DNA of 64,000 bases, from assembly GCF_031127815.1 (NCBI RefSeq), contig NZ_JARXHY010000006.1, forward strand, positions 124,001 to 188,000, read 5' to 3'. This DNA is from Pelagicoccus sp. SDUM812003 (GTDB lineage: Bacteria > Verrucomicrobiota > Verrucomicrobiia > Opitutales > Opitutaceae). Below the pieces are notes generated by a model, which saw only the letters and a list, made by a program, of their open reading frames with translations, searched no databases and was not told the DNA's origin. Below are positions 25,801 to 43,882 of the stretch, one piece after another. A program made the position numbers and the translations under genes. The stretch's first letter is position 1, and the number at the start of each line of letters is the position of its first letter.

Positions 25801-26277
25801 GCGACCGGGAGGACCGTGCAAAGGGTCCGCCGCGTGACCAGCGATTCCTCTCAGATGGGCGACCAGATGCCCTTGCGCATTCTTCTGGCGGAAGACAATG
25901 CGGTGAATCAGAAGGTCGCGATGCGACTGTTCAAGAAGATGGGCTACGAGATCGCCATGGCTTCGAATGGTTTGGAAGCGGTCAATATGATCGCTGACAA
26001 CGAATACGACCTGGTCTTCATGGATATTCAAATGCCCGAGATGGATGGCCTCGAAGCGACGGAGGAAATCATCAAACGCTGGGGAGACAATCGTCCGCGT
26101 ATCATAGCCTTGACCGCCAATGCTATGCGCGAAGACCGCGAAAAGTGCTACGGCATCGGCATGGACGGCTACTTGACCAAGCCTTTCAAGCGTGACGACC
26201 TTAAGGATACCATCACCAAGACTTACGTGCGCTTGCAGGAGGAGAAGGCGGACAAGTCCCCGAGCTCGGAAGCCTAA
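22801..26277 (+). CDS. Large hybrid sensor histidine kinase: several PAS domains, HisKA, HATPase, two receivers
   Basis: A 1158-residue soluble kinase. The first ~620 residues hold four or five PAS/PAC modules (for example NALDTTSEAVICIGG, LSEQIPGVYFHLKID, AAVEASSDFVLMVNNQG, QSEAATDGILVVNERG). The HisKA domain has H649 in NMSHEIRTPMNG. HATPase motifs are VNLVGNAVKF, KDTGIGIPADR and YGGTGLGLAI. Receiver 1 (about 880-1000) is divergent: D937 in VFVDYGID and the Lys in LIKPYK are present, but the acidic pair is reduced to VVDSHD. Receiver 2 (about 1020-1145) is canonical with AEDN, D1075 in FMDIQMPEMDG and TKPFK. The ATG 22801 or 22825 can be used. A possible TATAAT lies at 22711-22716 in the 215-base leader, without a good -35. 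No response regulator is adjacent. Confidence 0.9.
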   Translation: MPLFPPRAMNPTVLFENAFAKSPQAQLIVTAGKVFAANRAAGNLLLGNPDISSLVDSPVETYFLESEKALSIDSGSCLLPLCSSAEMTPVACNVVVTRLSAISSLWALEPMWEDQLRPNCGESTLLNALDTTSEAVICIGGSRASRTQRSHVVKYLNKGAEAYFDLQGGPVVGRRLRNVFRLHDALKIEARLEEAVSGKRISFQANVLSPEGSETCLAVTINAQSEEEIVISLRDVTEERRVQNRLEKSSNDLDRLSEQIPGVYFHLKIDDNGEPRFPYISEKVKALLGVEASEVMANASIAMGCVCIEDLERVYESIAISCQNLTPLYIEYRVVVPSGRKKWVSIKAIPEKRVDEEVVLYGIFEDVTLRKESEERLRMVSAAVEASSDFVLMVNNQGRALYRNNSFANIVGYETIDQLNDAGGAKTLFSEKHVFDKIFQETLEYGHWQGDVQVMTESNRMLDIYFRSVSVMDEKGRVTALVITGTDVTHNKRRQNLLKRYNSVLKAQSEAATDGILVVNERGIVSNFNKRFCGIWELPTSLMDVGKPEKIWRVASAQMKDSEAFFKRSMEISINDSETFKDTLEFADGRIFERTSIPISSPMGESYGRVWFFHEVTEQKRSEERLLATMREAEEANKAKSYFLANMSHEIRTPMNGIIGMTGLLMETELEREQQDYVDTIRASSEALLVVINDILDFSKIESGKLEIENIMFDLRDCLEEAIDTLAIQAAEKGLDISYVFGKEIPQSLLGDPTRLRQIIVNLVGNAVKFTAKGGVVVKVDPFHIKDDDVILHFQIKDTGIGIPADRIDRLFGSFSQVDASTTRKYGGTGLGLAISKNLAELMGGSMWVESVEGKGSTFHFTVSFNRAAFAFDLTSSSVANQFEGKKALVVDSHDFSREGLVSQLKALKVETIEGRHFDEIASCFLDEPDLNMVFVDYGIDGISPDQIKKSVREAAGDELFPVLFTGRLGGVQLGEVADEKTLTLIKPYKLENLRNRLLEATGRTVQRVRRVTSDSSQMGDQMPLRILLAEDNAVNQKVAMRLFKKMGYEIAMASNGLEAVNMIADNEYDLVFMDIQMPEMDGLEATEEIIKRWGDNRPRIIALTANAMREDREKCYGIGMDGYLTKPFKRDDLKDTITKTYVRLQEEKADKSPSSEA

Positions 26278-26346
26278 ATCCATCCTCCTAGCCGCCGCTC
26301 GGCATAAAGGGTGGACTCGGCCGCTGCCCTCGCTTTGGCTGGAGGC

Positions 26347-26814
26347 ATGTTCGGCAAGTCGACACGTTTGCGGATAGGCGACGCATTGCCGCCGCTTGAT
26401 GGGATTGTAGAAGTGGAGGGGCGAGGCGCGGTCTCGCTGAAGGAGTACCTAGGCTCGGGACTTGGCTTCGTCTTTTTCTTTCCCCGCTCGGACACTCCTG
26501 GTTGCTCCGCTCAGGCGTGCAGCTTGCGCGATGCGTATTCGGAGCTCGAAGACAGAGGGGTGAAGGTTTTGGGGGTCAGCGGCGACAAGGTCGTGCGGCA
26601 GCAACGCTTCAAGGATAAGCGTAAACTTCCGTATCCACTGTTTTCGGACGACGAGGGAAAAGTGGCCAAGGCTTTCGGCGTGCCGTCGTTCTTGGGCATC
26701 GTAAAACGACAGGCGTTTCTCTTTCGCGAGGGAGAACTCGTTTGGAAGGATGAGAGCGCGTCCACGCGAGATCAGGCTGAGGACGTGCTGAAGGCTCTCG
26801 AGTCCCTCGGCTAG
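26347..26814 (+). CDS. bcp: Peroxiredoxin, BCP/PrxQ type
   Basis: A 155-residue thiol peroxidase. The active site SDTPGCSAQACSLRD has the peroxidatic Cys and, five residues later, the resolving Cys, the arrangement of BCP/PrxQ. The strand GLGFVFFFPRSDTPGC and the later GVPSFLG loop also fit. It reduces peroxides with thioredoxin. The family normally starts about 15 residues before IGDALPPL, which suits ATG 26347 (GGAGG is too close at one base); an in-frame GTG at 26311 would add 12 residues. Its stop shares the four bases CTAG (26811-26814) with the stop of the convergent glycosyltransferase. Confidence 0.9.
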   Translation: MFGKSTRLRIGDALPPLDGIVEVEGRGAVSLKEYLGSGLGFVFFFPRSDTPGCSAQACSLRDAYSELEDRGVKVLGVSGDKVVRQQRFKDKRKLPYPLFSDDEGKVAKAFGVPSFLGIVKRQAFLFREGELVWKDESASTRDQAEDVLKALESLG

Positions 26815-27962
26815 CGACGCGCTTTCGCTGCCTCGATGTGGTGGAGCAGGATGGCCTCGAAGCGATCGATCGCCGGCTGCCAATCGAAGTGGGGAGCGTA
26901 AGCGACCGCGGCCGTTCCCAGTCGTTGGCGCAGGGACAGGTCGCCCGCCAGTCGCAAGCTGTTAGCGAGAAATTCGGATTCGTCTCCCAGCGGCGCCAGC
27001 AGCCCGTTTTTATTGTGTTCGATGTGCAAGGCGGCAGCAGCGTAGTCGTATGCCAATACAGCATTTCCGCAGGCCATGGCTTCAGTGGTCACATTTCCAT
27101 AGGTTTCAGTGGTGCTTGGGTACAGAAAGGCGTCGGCAGAAGCGTAGTGACGCGCCAGCAAGGCGCGGTTTTCCAAAGGTATAGGACCTGTGAATACAGC
27201 ATAGGGAAACGATTTTCGTAGCTGCGGCTCCAGCGGCCCGCCGCCTACGATGACGAATCGGGCATTGCCGTGGCGTTGGCGAATGGCGTCGTAGCACTTC
27301 TTCAGCAACTGATAGTTCTTTTCGCTAGCCAAGCGACTGACGTGTATAAATACCGGATCGCCCGATTTGGCGCCCCACGACTGCCTAAGCTGTTCGTCGC
27401 GAGCGGCGGGATTGAAGGTAGTGAGGTGTACCCCGCGTCCGAATACATCCATGTTCCTAAACCCCTCTCGACCGAGCTGGTCCGCCAGCTCTCGGGTCGG
27501 GGCCATGGTGCAGCGGGTCTGGTTGTGTATCCAGCGTAGAAACGCGAGCACGAGGCTGGTGAAGAACTTGGCGTTGTAGTGCTCGCTGTAGCTATGGAAA
27601 TTGGTATGAAACGTTGATGTAGTGGGCGTTAGGATACGTTTAGCTGCCAAGATGGCCGACAGTCCCAGCGGCCCCTCCGTAGCGATATGCACGACGTCCG
27701 GCTGCCAACGTCGCCACTGATAGATCAGTCGATTCCTGCAGGGGATGCCGAAGCGCAGGTCCGGGTAGCGAGGAATGGGCGCCCCGGGCACGGTGACGGT
27801 GCTCTGGTCTGCAAGGGCGTAGGGTTCCTCGGCTGACTGACTGGGGCGAACCACTTGCACCTGGTGTCCCTTTTCCCGCATGCCCGTCACCAGTTGACTC
27901 AGGGTCATGGCCACGCCGTTAATTTCGGGAGGGTAGGTTTCGGTTACGAGGGAGAGCTTCAC
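26811..27962 (-). CDS. Glycosyltransferase family 4 (GT-B fold)
   Basis: A protein of about 383 residues. The N-terminal KLSLVTETYPPEINGVA is characteristic of the GT4 group containing SQD2 and mannosyl/glucosyl-lipid transferases (Gly-rich acceptor loop). The donor site is IHVSRLASEKNYQLL followed by the E-x7-E motif in TETYGNVTTEAMACG. It probably transfers a sugar from a nucleotide donor to a lipid or glycan acceptor at the inner membrane. I place the start at GTG 27962, at the family's usual N-terminus; a GTG at 28013 would add 17 residues, and neither has a good ribosome binding site. No partner genes adjoin it. Confidence 0.85.
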   Translation of the reverse strand: MKLSLVTETYPPEINGVAMTLSQLVTGMREKGHQVQVVRPSQSAEEPYALADQSTVTVPGAPIPRYPDLRFGIPCRNRLIYQWRRWQPDVVHIATEGPLGLSAILAAKRILTPTTSTFHTNFHSYSEHYNAKFFTSLVLAFLRWIHNQTRCTMAPTRELADQLGREGFRNMDVFGRGVHLTTFNPAARDEQLRQSWGAKSGDPVFIHVSRLASEKNYQLLKKCYDAIRQRHGNARFVIVGGGPLEPQLRKSFPYAVFTGPIPLENRALLARHYASADAFLYPSTTETYGNVTTEAMACGNAVLAYDYAAAALHIEHNKNGLLAPLGDESEFLANSLRLAGDLSLRQRLGTAAVAYAPHFDWQPAIDRFEAILLHHIEAAKARR

Positions 27963-28237
27963 GAGATTCGGTATTTGGTTTTTTCTGACCGGCGCGTCTT
28001 GAGCTTGAAACACGGCCTAGACGCGGGACCTAGCGATGGAAATCTGAAAGTTGTAACGTTCGCGTGACAGCTAATCATGGGCAGTAGAGGGCGCTTCTAG
28101 TTTTCAGCGGTAGCAGCCTTTGGGTTGCATGGACCAAGAGCAATCTTTTGACAGTCAAAACGTCCTCCGCTTTTCATCACCGGATCGTCCTGCAAGAGCT
28201 GAACGCCGGAACTTGGAAGGCTCGGCATTTCCAGACT

Positions 28238-28735
28238 ATGAGAAACAAGATGCGAATCTACCACCGGTACCTCGGATTCTTTCTATCCGGTGTCATGGCA
28301 ATCTACGCCTTGAGCGGCGTCATTATGATCTTCCGCAACACGGATTTCATGAAAGTGGAAAAGCAGGTCGAGGTAGCTCTGGAGCCCGGACTTGGCACGG
28401 AAGCCCTCGGCCAAGCTTTGCCCATGAGGGGCTTTCGAGCGGAGTCGGAATCGGAGGGCGAGATCGTCTTTCGCGATGGGCGCTACGACAAGCTCTCCGG
28501 CGAGGCCAGCTACACGAAGAAGGAGCTGCCGCTGCTGCTGAAGAAATTCGAGCAGATGCACAAGGCCACCTCCGATCGCCCGCTGTTCTACCTCAACGTC
28601 TTTTTCGGCCTATCGCTGCTGTTTTTCGTCGTGTCTTCGTTTCTGATGTTCCTGCCTCGGTCGAAGGTCTTTCGCAACGGCATGTACTTCGCGGCCGCGG
28701 GACTGGCCCTGGCGGTTGTCGTGGTCTACGTCTAG
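28238..28735 (+). CDS. PepSY-associated membrane protein
   Basis: A 165-residue protein. HRYLGFFLSGVMAIYALSGVIMIFRNTDF is the first membrane segment of PepSY-TM-type proteins. A PepSY-like extracytoplasmic stretch (about 40-120) follows, then two membrane segments (LFYLNVFFGLSLLFFVVSSFLMF and YFAAAGLALAVVVVYV). Such proteins are often near iron or heme uptake genes, but here the neighbours are carbohydrate genes. I chose ATG 28238; ATG 28250 is also possible. The gene ends four bases before the stop of the convergent GH97 gene. Confidence 0.75.
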   Translation: MRNKMRIYHRYLGFFLSGVMAIYALSGVIMIFRNTDFMKVEKQVEVALEPGLGTEALGQALPMRGFRAESESEGEIVFRDGRYDKLSGEASYTKKELPLLLKKFEQMHKATSDRPLFYLNVFFGLSLLFFVVSSFLMFLPRSKVFRNGMYFAAAGLALAVVVVYV

Positions 28736-28739
28736 ATGG

Positions 28740-39337
<10,598 letters not shown>

Positions 39338-39760
39338 AGAGACGTTGGAGAGGCGTGCTGAGTTAAGTAGTTCACTGGCCGGTGGCTACAGCTCGATAAG
39401 CAACGGCGCACGCCTTTATAAGTTTAGCGAATTCTCCTTACGTCCTCTGATCTAGAATGCGTCGAATCGTGACCCCTGTCTGCGGAGCGATTTGGCGTTT
39501 TGAGACGCTCGCCCGGGGGCAAAAAAGCCGCGGTCAAAGACAGTGGATGATTGCGGAAGGCGGCTGCGCGAGGTGTTCAGGTGGGTCGGCTCGTCCATGA
39601 GGGCAGCGCTGCGTCTTGATGGGCGTTTATCGAACGTCTCGGGACGAGCCGTTCCACCTCAAAGGTCGCTTCGTCGAACCTCGGGAGTTTCTCGTCCTCT
39701 CGTGGCGGCTTCAGTTTGGCGGACGAGCTGCTTTGCAAGTTTGAGCGATTTCGCCAACAT
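39338..39760. other. Gene-free 423-base region between the autotransporter and tRNA-Leu, with a structured core
   Basis: No convincing gene. It should contain the promoter of the autotransporter (near 39338-39450; TTATAAA-like sequences around 39416-39424) and the promoter of the FeoB-associated/tRNA side. Its main feature is an 18-bp imperfect inverted repeat (39579-39596 with 39642-39659, 16 of 18 bases paired) enclosing a perfect 10-bp palindrome GCAGCGCTGC (39603-39612). Confidence 0.6.
39579..39659. other. 81-base imperfect stem-loop, possible structured RNA or regulatory element
   Basis: AGGTGGGTCGGCTCGTCC pairs with GGACGAGCCGTTCCACCT, differing at two positions. The loop holds GCAGCGCTGC, itself self-complementary. 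It begins about 100 bases from the 3' end of the tRNA-Leu gene. Strand and function are unknown. Confidence 0.4.
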
Positions 39761-39845
39761 TGGTGCCCAGAAGAGGACTCGAACCTCCACGCCTCGCGGC
39801 ACATGAACCTGAATCATGCGTGTCTACCAATTCCACCACCTGGGC
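39761..39845 (-). tRNA. tRNA-Leu (anticodon CAG)
   Basis: An 85-base class II tRNA with encoded CCA (39761-39763). The acceptor arms GCCCAGG and TCTGGGC pair with one G-U. The anticodon stem CATGA/TCATG encloses the loop TTCAGGT, giving anticodon CAG (reads CUG). The long variable arm (TGCCGCGAGGCGT) and the T-arm GAGGTTCGAGTCCTC complete it. It reads CUG, a common Leu codon in this GC-rich sequence. Confidence 0.95.
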
Positions 39846-39967
39846 ATCAGGTTAAGGAAGGGCGAAACAAAAAGTGAAAACCAGCGGCCGCGCAAGCGGT
39901 TTTTTGAAAAGAAGAAGCAGGCGCCGATTTCCCAGGGGATTCGGGCGCGTATCGTGCTTGTGCCAGG

Positions 39968-40144
39968 CTACTTGGCTCCGGTCATCGGTTTCGACTTCTT
40001 GACCGTTCCGCAGCCGCAGGCGCCTCCTCCGCACGGGGAGTCGCCGCCCTTTTTGCTCAATTTTGCGAGGTAGCGTTTCGCCAGAAATCCGCTCGCGATC
40101 AAAAATAAACACAAAACTATCACTATTTCCACGTAATCACTCAT
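39968..40144 (-). CDS. FeoB-associated Cys-rich membrane protein
   Basis: A 58-residue protein: a single N-terminal membrane helix (VEIVIVLCLFLIASGFLA), a basic stretch (KRYLAKLSKKGG) and a Cys-rich tail (CGGGACGCG). This is the small protein family found with FeoB in many bacteria, thought to assist ferrous iron transport much as FeoC does. I chose ATG 40144 (MSDYVEIVIV); the longer frame would add residues not typical of the family. Unusually it is transcribed away from feoAB, with starts 77 bases apart, so one control region can serve both. Confidence 0.85.
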   Translation of the reverse strand: MSDYVEIVIVLCLFLIASGFLAKRYLAKLSKKGGDSPCGGGACGCGTVKKSKPMTGAK

Positions 40145-40160
40145 TTGGGAAAAAATCCAA

Positions 40161-40199
40161 GTTGACTTCGAGTAATCTATACTGAAACTCGATCTCAAC
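40161..40199. promoter_or_regulatory. Imperfect inverted repeat in the feo divergent promoter region, candidate iron-regulator operator
   Basis: GTTGACTTCGAGTA (40161-40174) is close to the reverse complement of AACTCGATCTCAAC (40186-40199); 11 of 14 bases agree. A TATACT sequence (40178-40183) lies between the arms. The position between two divergent iron genes makes an operator likely, but it does not match the classical Fur box well; another regulator is possible. Confidence 0.35.
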
Positions 40200-40221
40200 A
40201 AGAACGAAAAAGGTAAGGGAG

Positions 40222-40455
40222 ATGAAATTAAAGACTCTAAACGATCTGACCCAGGGGCAAAGCGCCCGCATCAGCTGTTACATGCCGCGCTATTCGGCCG
40301 CACGTCGCTTGATGGAGCTCGGCCTGATGCCAGGTGTGACGGTTCGCTTCGTGAAGACTGCTCCTTTGGGGGATCCCATCGCTCTGGAAGTGGAGGGTCG
40401 GCATTTCAGTCTTCGCCGCCAGGATGCGGCCCAGATTTCGGTGCAGTCCATCTAG
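40222..40455 (+). CDS. feoA: Ferrous iron transport protein A
   Basis: A 77-residue SH3-like FeoA protein, full length for the family. It starts MKLKTLNDLTQGQSARI, and has the ARRLMELGLMPGVTVRF core (the LxxLGLxPG motif) and the C-terminal LRRQDAAQI block. AAGGGAG lies just upstream of the ATG. FeoA is a cytoplasmic accessory that interacts with FeoB. feoB starts 29 bases downstream, so the two are an operon. Confidence 0.95.
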   Translation: MKLKTLNDLTQGQSARISCYMPRYSAARRLMELGLMPGVTVRFVKTAPLGDPIALEVEGRHFSLRRQDAAQISVQSI

Positions 40456-40484
40456 GGCCTGCCTAACCTGATTCGTACGAACTG

Positions 40485-42707
40485 GTGGCGGTAGAGAAAT
40501 TCCCTTCCTTGAGTGGAGTCGCCCGCGTGGCCCTGCTCGGCAATCCCAACACGGGCAAGAGCACTCTTTTCAATTGCCTCACCGGCCTGAATCAGAAGGT
40601 CGGCAACTATCCGGGGGTCACCGTCCAGAAGAAGACCGGCAAGATGCTGATCGGCCGCAACGTGGCGGAGATCATCGATTTGCCGGGCACCTACAGCCTC
40701 GCGGCGGACTCGCCGGACGAGCGCGTGGTGGTCGACGCCCTGCTGGGCGAATTGGAGACGGTGGAGCGTCCTGACCTGGTATTGTGCATCGTCGACGCCA
40801 CCAATCTGCAGCGCAATCTCTACCTTGCCTACCAAACCGCCCAGTTGGGCATTCCCATGGTGGTGGCGCTCAACCACTGGGATTCCGCTCGCAAGCGAAA
40901 CATCAAGATCGATGTGGAGCGCCTGAGCGAAGAATTGGGTGTCCCTGTGGTGCCAGTGTCCGCGGCTCGAGCCGAGGGGGTGACCGAGTTGAAGCGCGTG
41001 ATCGCGGAGAGCGTGCAATCTCGCCCTATGATGAAGGCGGTGGAATGGCCGCGCTCGGTGAAGAAAGCCCTGGAGGCGGCCCGGGCGGAGCTGCCTGAAT
41101 CCATCCGCGACTCGATTTCCGATGCGGTGGTGCATCGCAGCGTGTTTGACGAGGATCGCGGCTTCTTTCTGCGGGCGGGGGCCAGCGAGGCTCAGGCCAG
41201 CGCCGCTTTGGAAGCGGGCAAGCAAAGCCTCTTCAAGGGCGGGCTCAACCCCGGCAACGCGGAAACGGTGCTGCTCTACCACCACATCAAGCAGCGCATC
41301 GAGCCCTGCGTGACGGTCGACCCGAGTCGCAGCGGCAGTGGCAGCGAGTCGATCGATTCCATTCTGACCCACAAGGTCTGGGGACTGGCGGCGTTTCTCG
41401 GCCTGATGTATGTCGTATTCCAAAGCGTCTACAGCTGGGCGGGACCGTTCATGGATCTGATCGATGGAGCTAAAGGCTTCTTGCAGGATCAGGTCTCGTC
41501 GTGGCTAGAGGGAACCCCCATGCTGCAGAGTCTGGCGACCGATGGCGTGGTGGAGGGAGTCGGCGCGGTGTTGATCTTTCTGCCGCAGATCATGATCCTT
41601 TTCTTCTTCATCGCATTGTTGGAAGATACTGGGTACATGGCCCGAGCGGCGTTTCTCATGGACAAGCTCTTCAGCTGGTGCGGCCTGTCCGGCAAGAGCT
41701 TCGTGCCGCTGCTTTCCAGCTACGCCTGCGCCATCCCCGGGGTGATGGCCACGCGCACCATTCAGGACCCGCGCGCTCGCGTCATCACCATCCTGTTGGC
41801 TCCGTTCATGAGCTGCTCGGCTCGTCTGCCCGTTTACGTGCTTCTTATCGGAGCCTTTATCGAGCCGCGCTATGGGGCGGCGGTGGCGGGAGCGAGCTTG
41901 TTTGCGATGCATTTCGTCGGATTGGTAGTCGCGATGCCATTTGTGTATGTGGCGAACAAATACGTTTTGAAAATCCCTCCGCAGCCCTTCGTCCTGGAGA
42001 TGCCTCCGTATCAGATCCCGAAGGTGCGCGACGTGCTGATGCGCATGTACAATCAAGGCAAGGAGTTTCTCACCAACGCGGGCACGGTGATCTTCGCCAT
42101 CACCATCGTGATATGGGCTTTGCTGTACTTCCCACGCTCGGAATCGGTGGCTGAGGAGACGACCCAAGCGTTCGTTTCCGAAGTGGCTTCGAACCGCTCG
42201 CTGAGCCAAGAGGCAGCTGTGGCTTTGATCGAAGAGGAAGAGGCGCTGGCGCAGCGGCTGGATAAGCGGATCGCTTCGGCCTACATCGAGCAGAGCTACA
42301 TGGGCCGCGTGGGCAAGACCCTGCAGCCGGTGTTCGAGTCGGCGGGGTTCGATTGGAAGATCACGGTAGGCGTGGTCGCCAGTTTCCCCGCTCGCGAGGT
42401 CATCATCTCCACCTTGGGCATCATTTACAGTCTGGGCGGCGACGCCGACGAGGAGAGCAAGGACTTGCGCGATACCATGGCGGCGCAGACCTGGCAGTCA
42501 GGCGAGAAAGCGGGACAGCCGATTTTCACCATTCCGGTGGTCAGCGCCATCATGGTGTTTTTCGCGCTTTGTCAGCAGTGCGGCGCCACGGTGGCCATCA
42601 TTACGCAAGAGACAAGCTGGCGCCACGGGCTTTTCTCCTTCGTTTTCATGACTTCGCTCGCTTGGCTGATGGCTACTTTGGTCTATCAAATCGGGAGTCG
42701 GATCTGA
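40485..42707 (+). CDS. feoB: Ferrous iron transporter FeoB
   Basis: A 740-residue GTP-dependent Fe(II) permease of normal length. The N-terminal G domain has G1 GNPNTGKS (19-26), G3 DLPGTYS (from 65), and G4 as NHWD (130-133) in place of the usual NxxD with Met. The membrane part contains two gate blocks with conserved Cys: FVPLLSSYACAIPGVMATR and FPAREVIISTLG, and PFMSCSARLPVY. It imports Fe2+ under low-oxygen or reducing conditions. The start is GTG 40485; the Ala-Val-Glu beginning suits the family. It overlaps nothing and is followed after 15 bases by the AlkX/YcaQ-type gene. Confidence 0.96.
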   Translation: MAVEKFPSLSGVARVALLGNPNTGKSTLFNCLTGLNQKVGNYPGVTVQKKTGKMLIGRNVAEIIDLPGTYSLAADSPDERVVVDALLGELETVERPDLVLCIVDATNLQRNLYLAYQTAQLGIPMVVALNHWDSARKRNIKIDVERLSEELGVPVVPVSAARAEGVTELKRVIAESVQSRPMMKAVEWPRSVKKALEAARAELPESIRDSISDAVVHRSVFDEDRGFFLRAGASEAQASAALEAGKQSLFKGGLNPGNAETVLLYHHIKQRIEPCVTVDPSRSGSGSESIDSILTHKVWGLAAFLGLMYVVFQSVYSWAGPFMDLIDGAKGFLQDQVSSWLEGTPMLQSLATDGVVEGVGAVLIFLPQIMILFFFIALLEDTGYMARAAFLMDKLFSWCGLSGKSFVPLLSSYACAIPGVMATRTIQDPRARVITILLAPFMSCSARLPVYVLLIGAFIEPRYGAAVAGASLFAMHFVGLVVAMPFVYVANKYVLKIPPQPFVLEMPPYQIPKVRDVLMRMYNQGKEFLTNAGTVIFAITIVIWALLYFPRSESVAEETTQAFVSEVASNRSLSQEAAVALIEEEEALAQRLDKRIASAYIEQSYMGRVGKTLQPVFESAGFDWKITVGVVASFPAREVIISTLGIIYSLGGDADEESKDLRDTMAAQTWQSGEKAGQPIFTIPVVSAIMVFFALCQQCGATVAIITQETSWRHGLFSFVFMTSLAWLMATLVYQIGSRI

Positions 42708-42722
42708 CCGTTGACGGAGGCC

Positions 42723-43817
42723 ATGGCGGTGGAGCGGTTGGATCGAATCTCCATGCGACGGAGGCTGGTTTCGAATGGGTTTCCTCGGTTCGAAACGCTC
42801 GAAAGCGCGATGCAAGGGCTGCGTTTCGTGCAGGCGGATCCCATCCGCTCGCCGGCGCGGGCCCAGGATCTCATTTTGCGGCAACGCGTTCGCGGATACC
42901 TCGCGGGCCAGCTTGAGGCCGAGTATGCGAGCCTGGCGTTGGAGGAAGGCTACCTGTTCGCCTACGGCTTCATGCGTCCGGATCTGTGGCGATCGATGCT
43001 CCCGGTCTCCAGTCGCCCGCTCGCGGCGGAGGAGCGAGCGGTGCTGGATTGCATCGTTCAGCGCGGACCGACGCATCCCAGAGATTTGGATACGAGCTTC
43101 GGCAAGCGTTCGGTCGTCAACGCTTGGGGCGGCAAGTCGCTGGCATCCAAGCGCATCTTGGAAAGACTTCACGACGAAGGCCTGCTGAGGGTTTGCCGAA
43201 GGGAAAAGGGAATACGGGTCTACGAGCAGGCAATCTCGGCAGGCGCGCCTGAGCGATCAAAGGCGGATCGCTTCGGCGAACTCTTGATGACCGCTTTGCG
43301 GATTTTCGGACCAGTTCGAGAGTCGTTTCTGCTCTCCGAACTGTCCGCCCACAACGGGCTTGTACCTGTGAGACGAGATCGGCTGGCTTTGGTGGAGGCT
43401 TTGGTCGCGGGCGGGCGTTGTTCCCGAGTCTCGGTTGACGATGTCGTGTACCTTTGGATACCGGAGAATTGGCCGGAGGGGAGCGTGGAAAAAACGCTGC
43501 GCATCCTCGCTCCCTTCGATCCGGTGGTGCGAGATCGGCAGCGCTTCGAACACCTTTGGGGCTGGAGCTATCGATTCGAAGCTTATGTGCCGGCGGCGAA
43601 ACGCAAGCTCGGGTACTATGCCATGCCCCTTTGCTGGGGCGATCGCATGATTGGCTGGGCGAACGCGAAGGTTTTGGACGAGGCCCTGACTGTAGAATTT
43701 GGATACAGCTCCCAAGCCCCTAAGGAAAAGGCGTTTCGCAAGATGGCCGAGCAGGAGGTGGAGTCGCTCGCAACGTTTCTGGGGCTTGACAGCGGGGCGT
43801 GGCGCCTGCGGATCTAG
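42723..43817 (+). CDS. ycaQ: DNA interstrand-crosslink glycosylase-like protein (AlkX/YcaQ, HTH_42 family)
   Basis: A 364-residue protein of the winged-helix DNA glycosylase family that includes AlkZ and YcaQ (AlkX). The key motif is LRFVQADPI: the QxD form is that of AlkX/YcaQ, whereas AlkZ has QxQ. Winged-helix repeats follow (for example RGPTHPRDLD, SVEKTLRILAPFDPVVRDRQR) and the C-terminal wing ends with the family's LGYYAMPLCWGDRMIGW block. It would excise crosslinked or alkylated bases. I use ATG 42723; GTG 42729 is better spaced from GGAGG (42716-42720), and a TTG at 42711 is less likely. It is 15 bases behind feoB, so perhaps co-transcribed. The gene holds three copies of the heptamer TGGATAC. 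Confidence 0.85.
   Translation: MAVERLDRISMRRRLVSNGFPRFETLESAMQGLRFVQADPIRSPARAQDLILRQRVRGYLAGQLEAEYASLALEEGYLFAYGFMRPDLWRSMLPVSSRPLAAEERAVLDCIVQRGPTHPRDLDTSFGKRSVVNAWGGKSLASKRILERLHDEGLLRVCRREKGIRVYEQAISAGAPERSKADRFGELLMTALRIFGPVRESFLLSELSAHNGLVPVRRDRLALVEALVAGGRCSRVSVDDVVYLWIPENWPEGSVEKTLRILAPFDPVVRDRQRFEHLWGWSYRFEAYVPAAKRKLGYYAMPLCWGDRMIGWANAKVLDEALTVEFGYSSQAPKEKAFRKMAEQEVESLATFLGLDSGAWRLRI
43087..43706 (+). repeat. Local cluster of the iterated heptamer TGGATAC
   Basis: TGGATAC occurs at 43087-43093, 43455-43461 and 43700-43706, all within one coding sequence and in different reading frames. One copy forces the Ile codon ATA, which is rare in this GC-rich sequence. These belong to about 33 copies (either strand) in the whole window. 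Confidence 0.6.
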
Positions 43818-43825
43818 ACACGAAG

Positions 43826-43853
43826 AAGCCGCGACCGGAAGAGGCCGCGGCTT
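43826..43853. terminator. Bidirectional hairpin between convergent genes
   Basis: AAGCCGCG (43826-43833) pairs perfectly with CGCGGCTT (43846-43853); a further 2-bp extension lies inside. It sits between the stops of the glycosylase gene (43817) and the DUF481 gene (43883), so it probably ends both transcripts despite lacking a strong T-run. Confidence 0.65.
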
Positions 43854-43882
43854 GAGGAAGTGGAATAAGCTTCAGAGTCGAG

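Noticed and set aside
39338-39845. Integration site or mobile element at the tRNA-Leu gene
   Set aside because: No integrase and no duplicated tRNA 3' end was seen on either side in this window.
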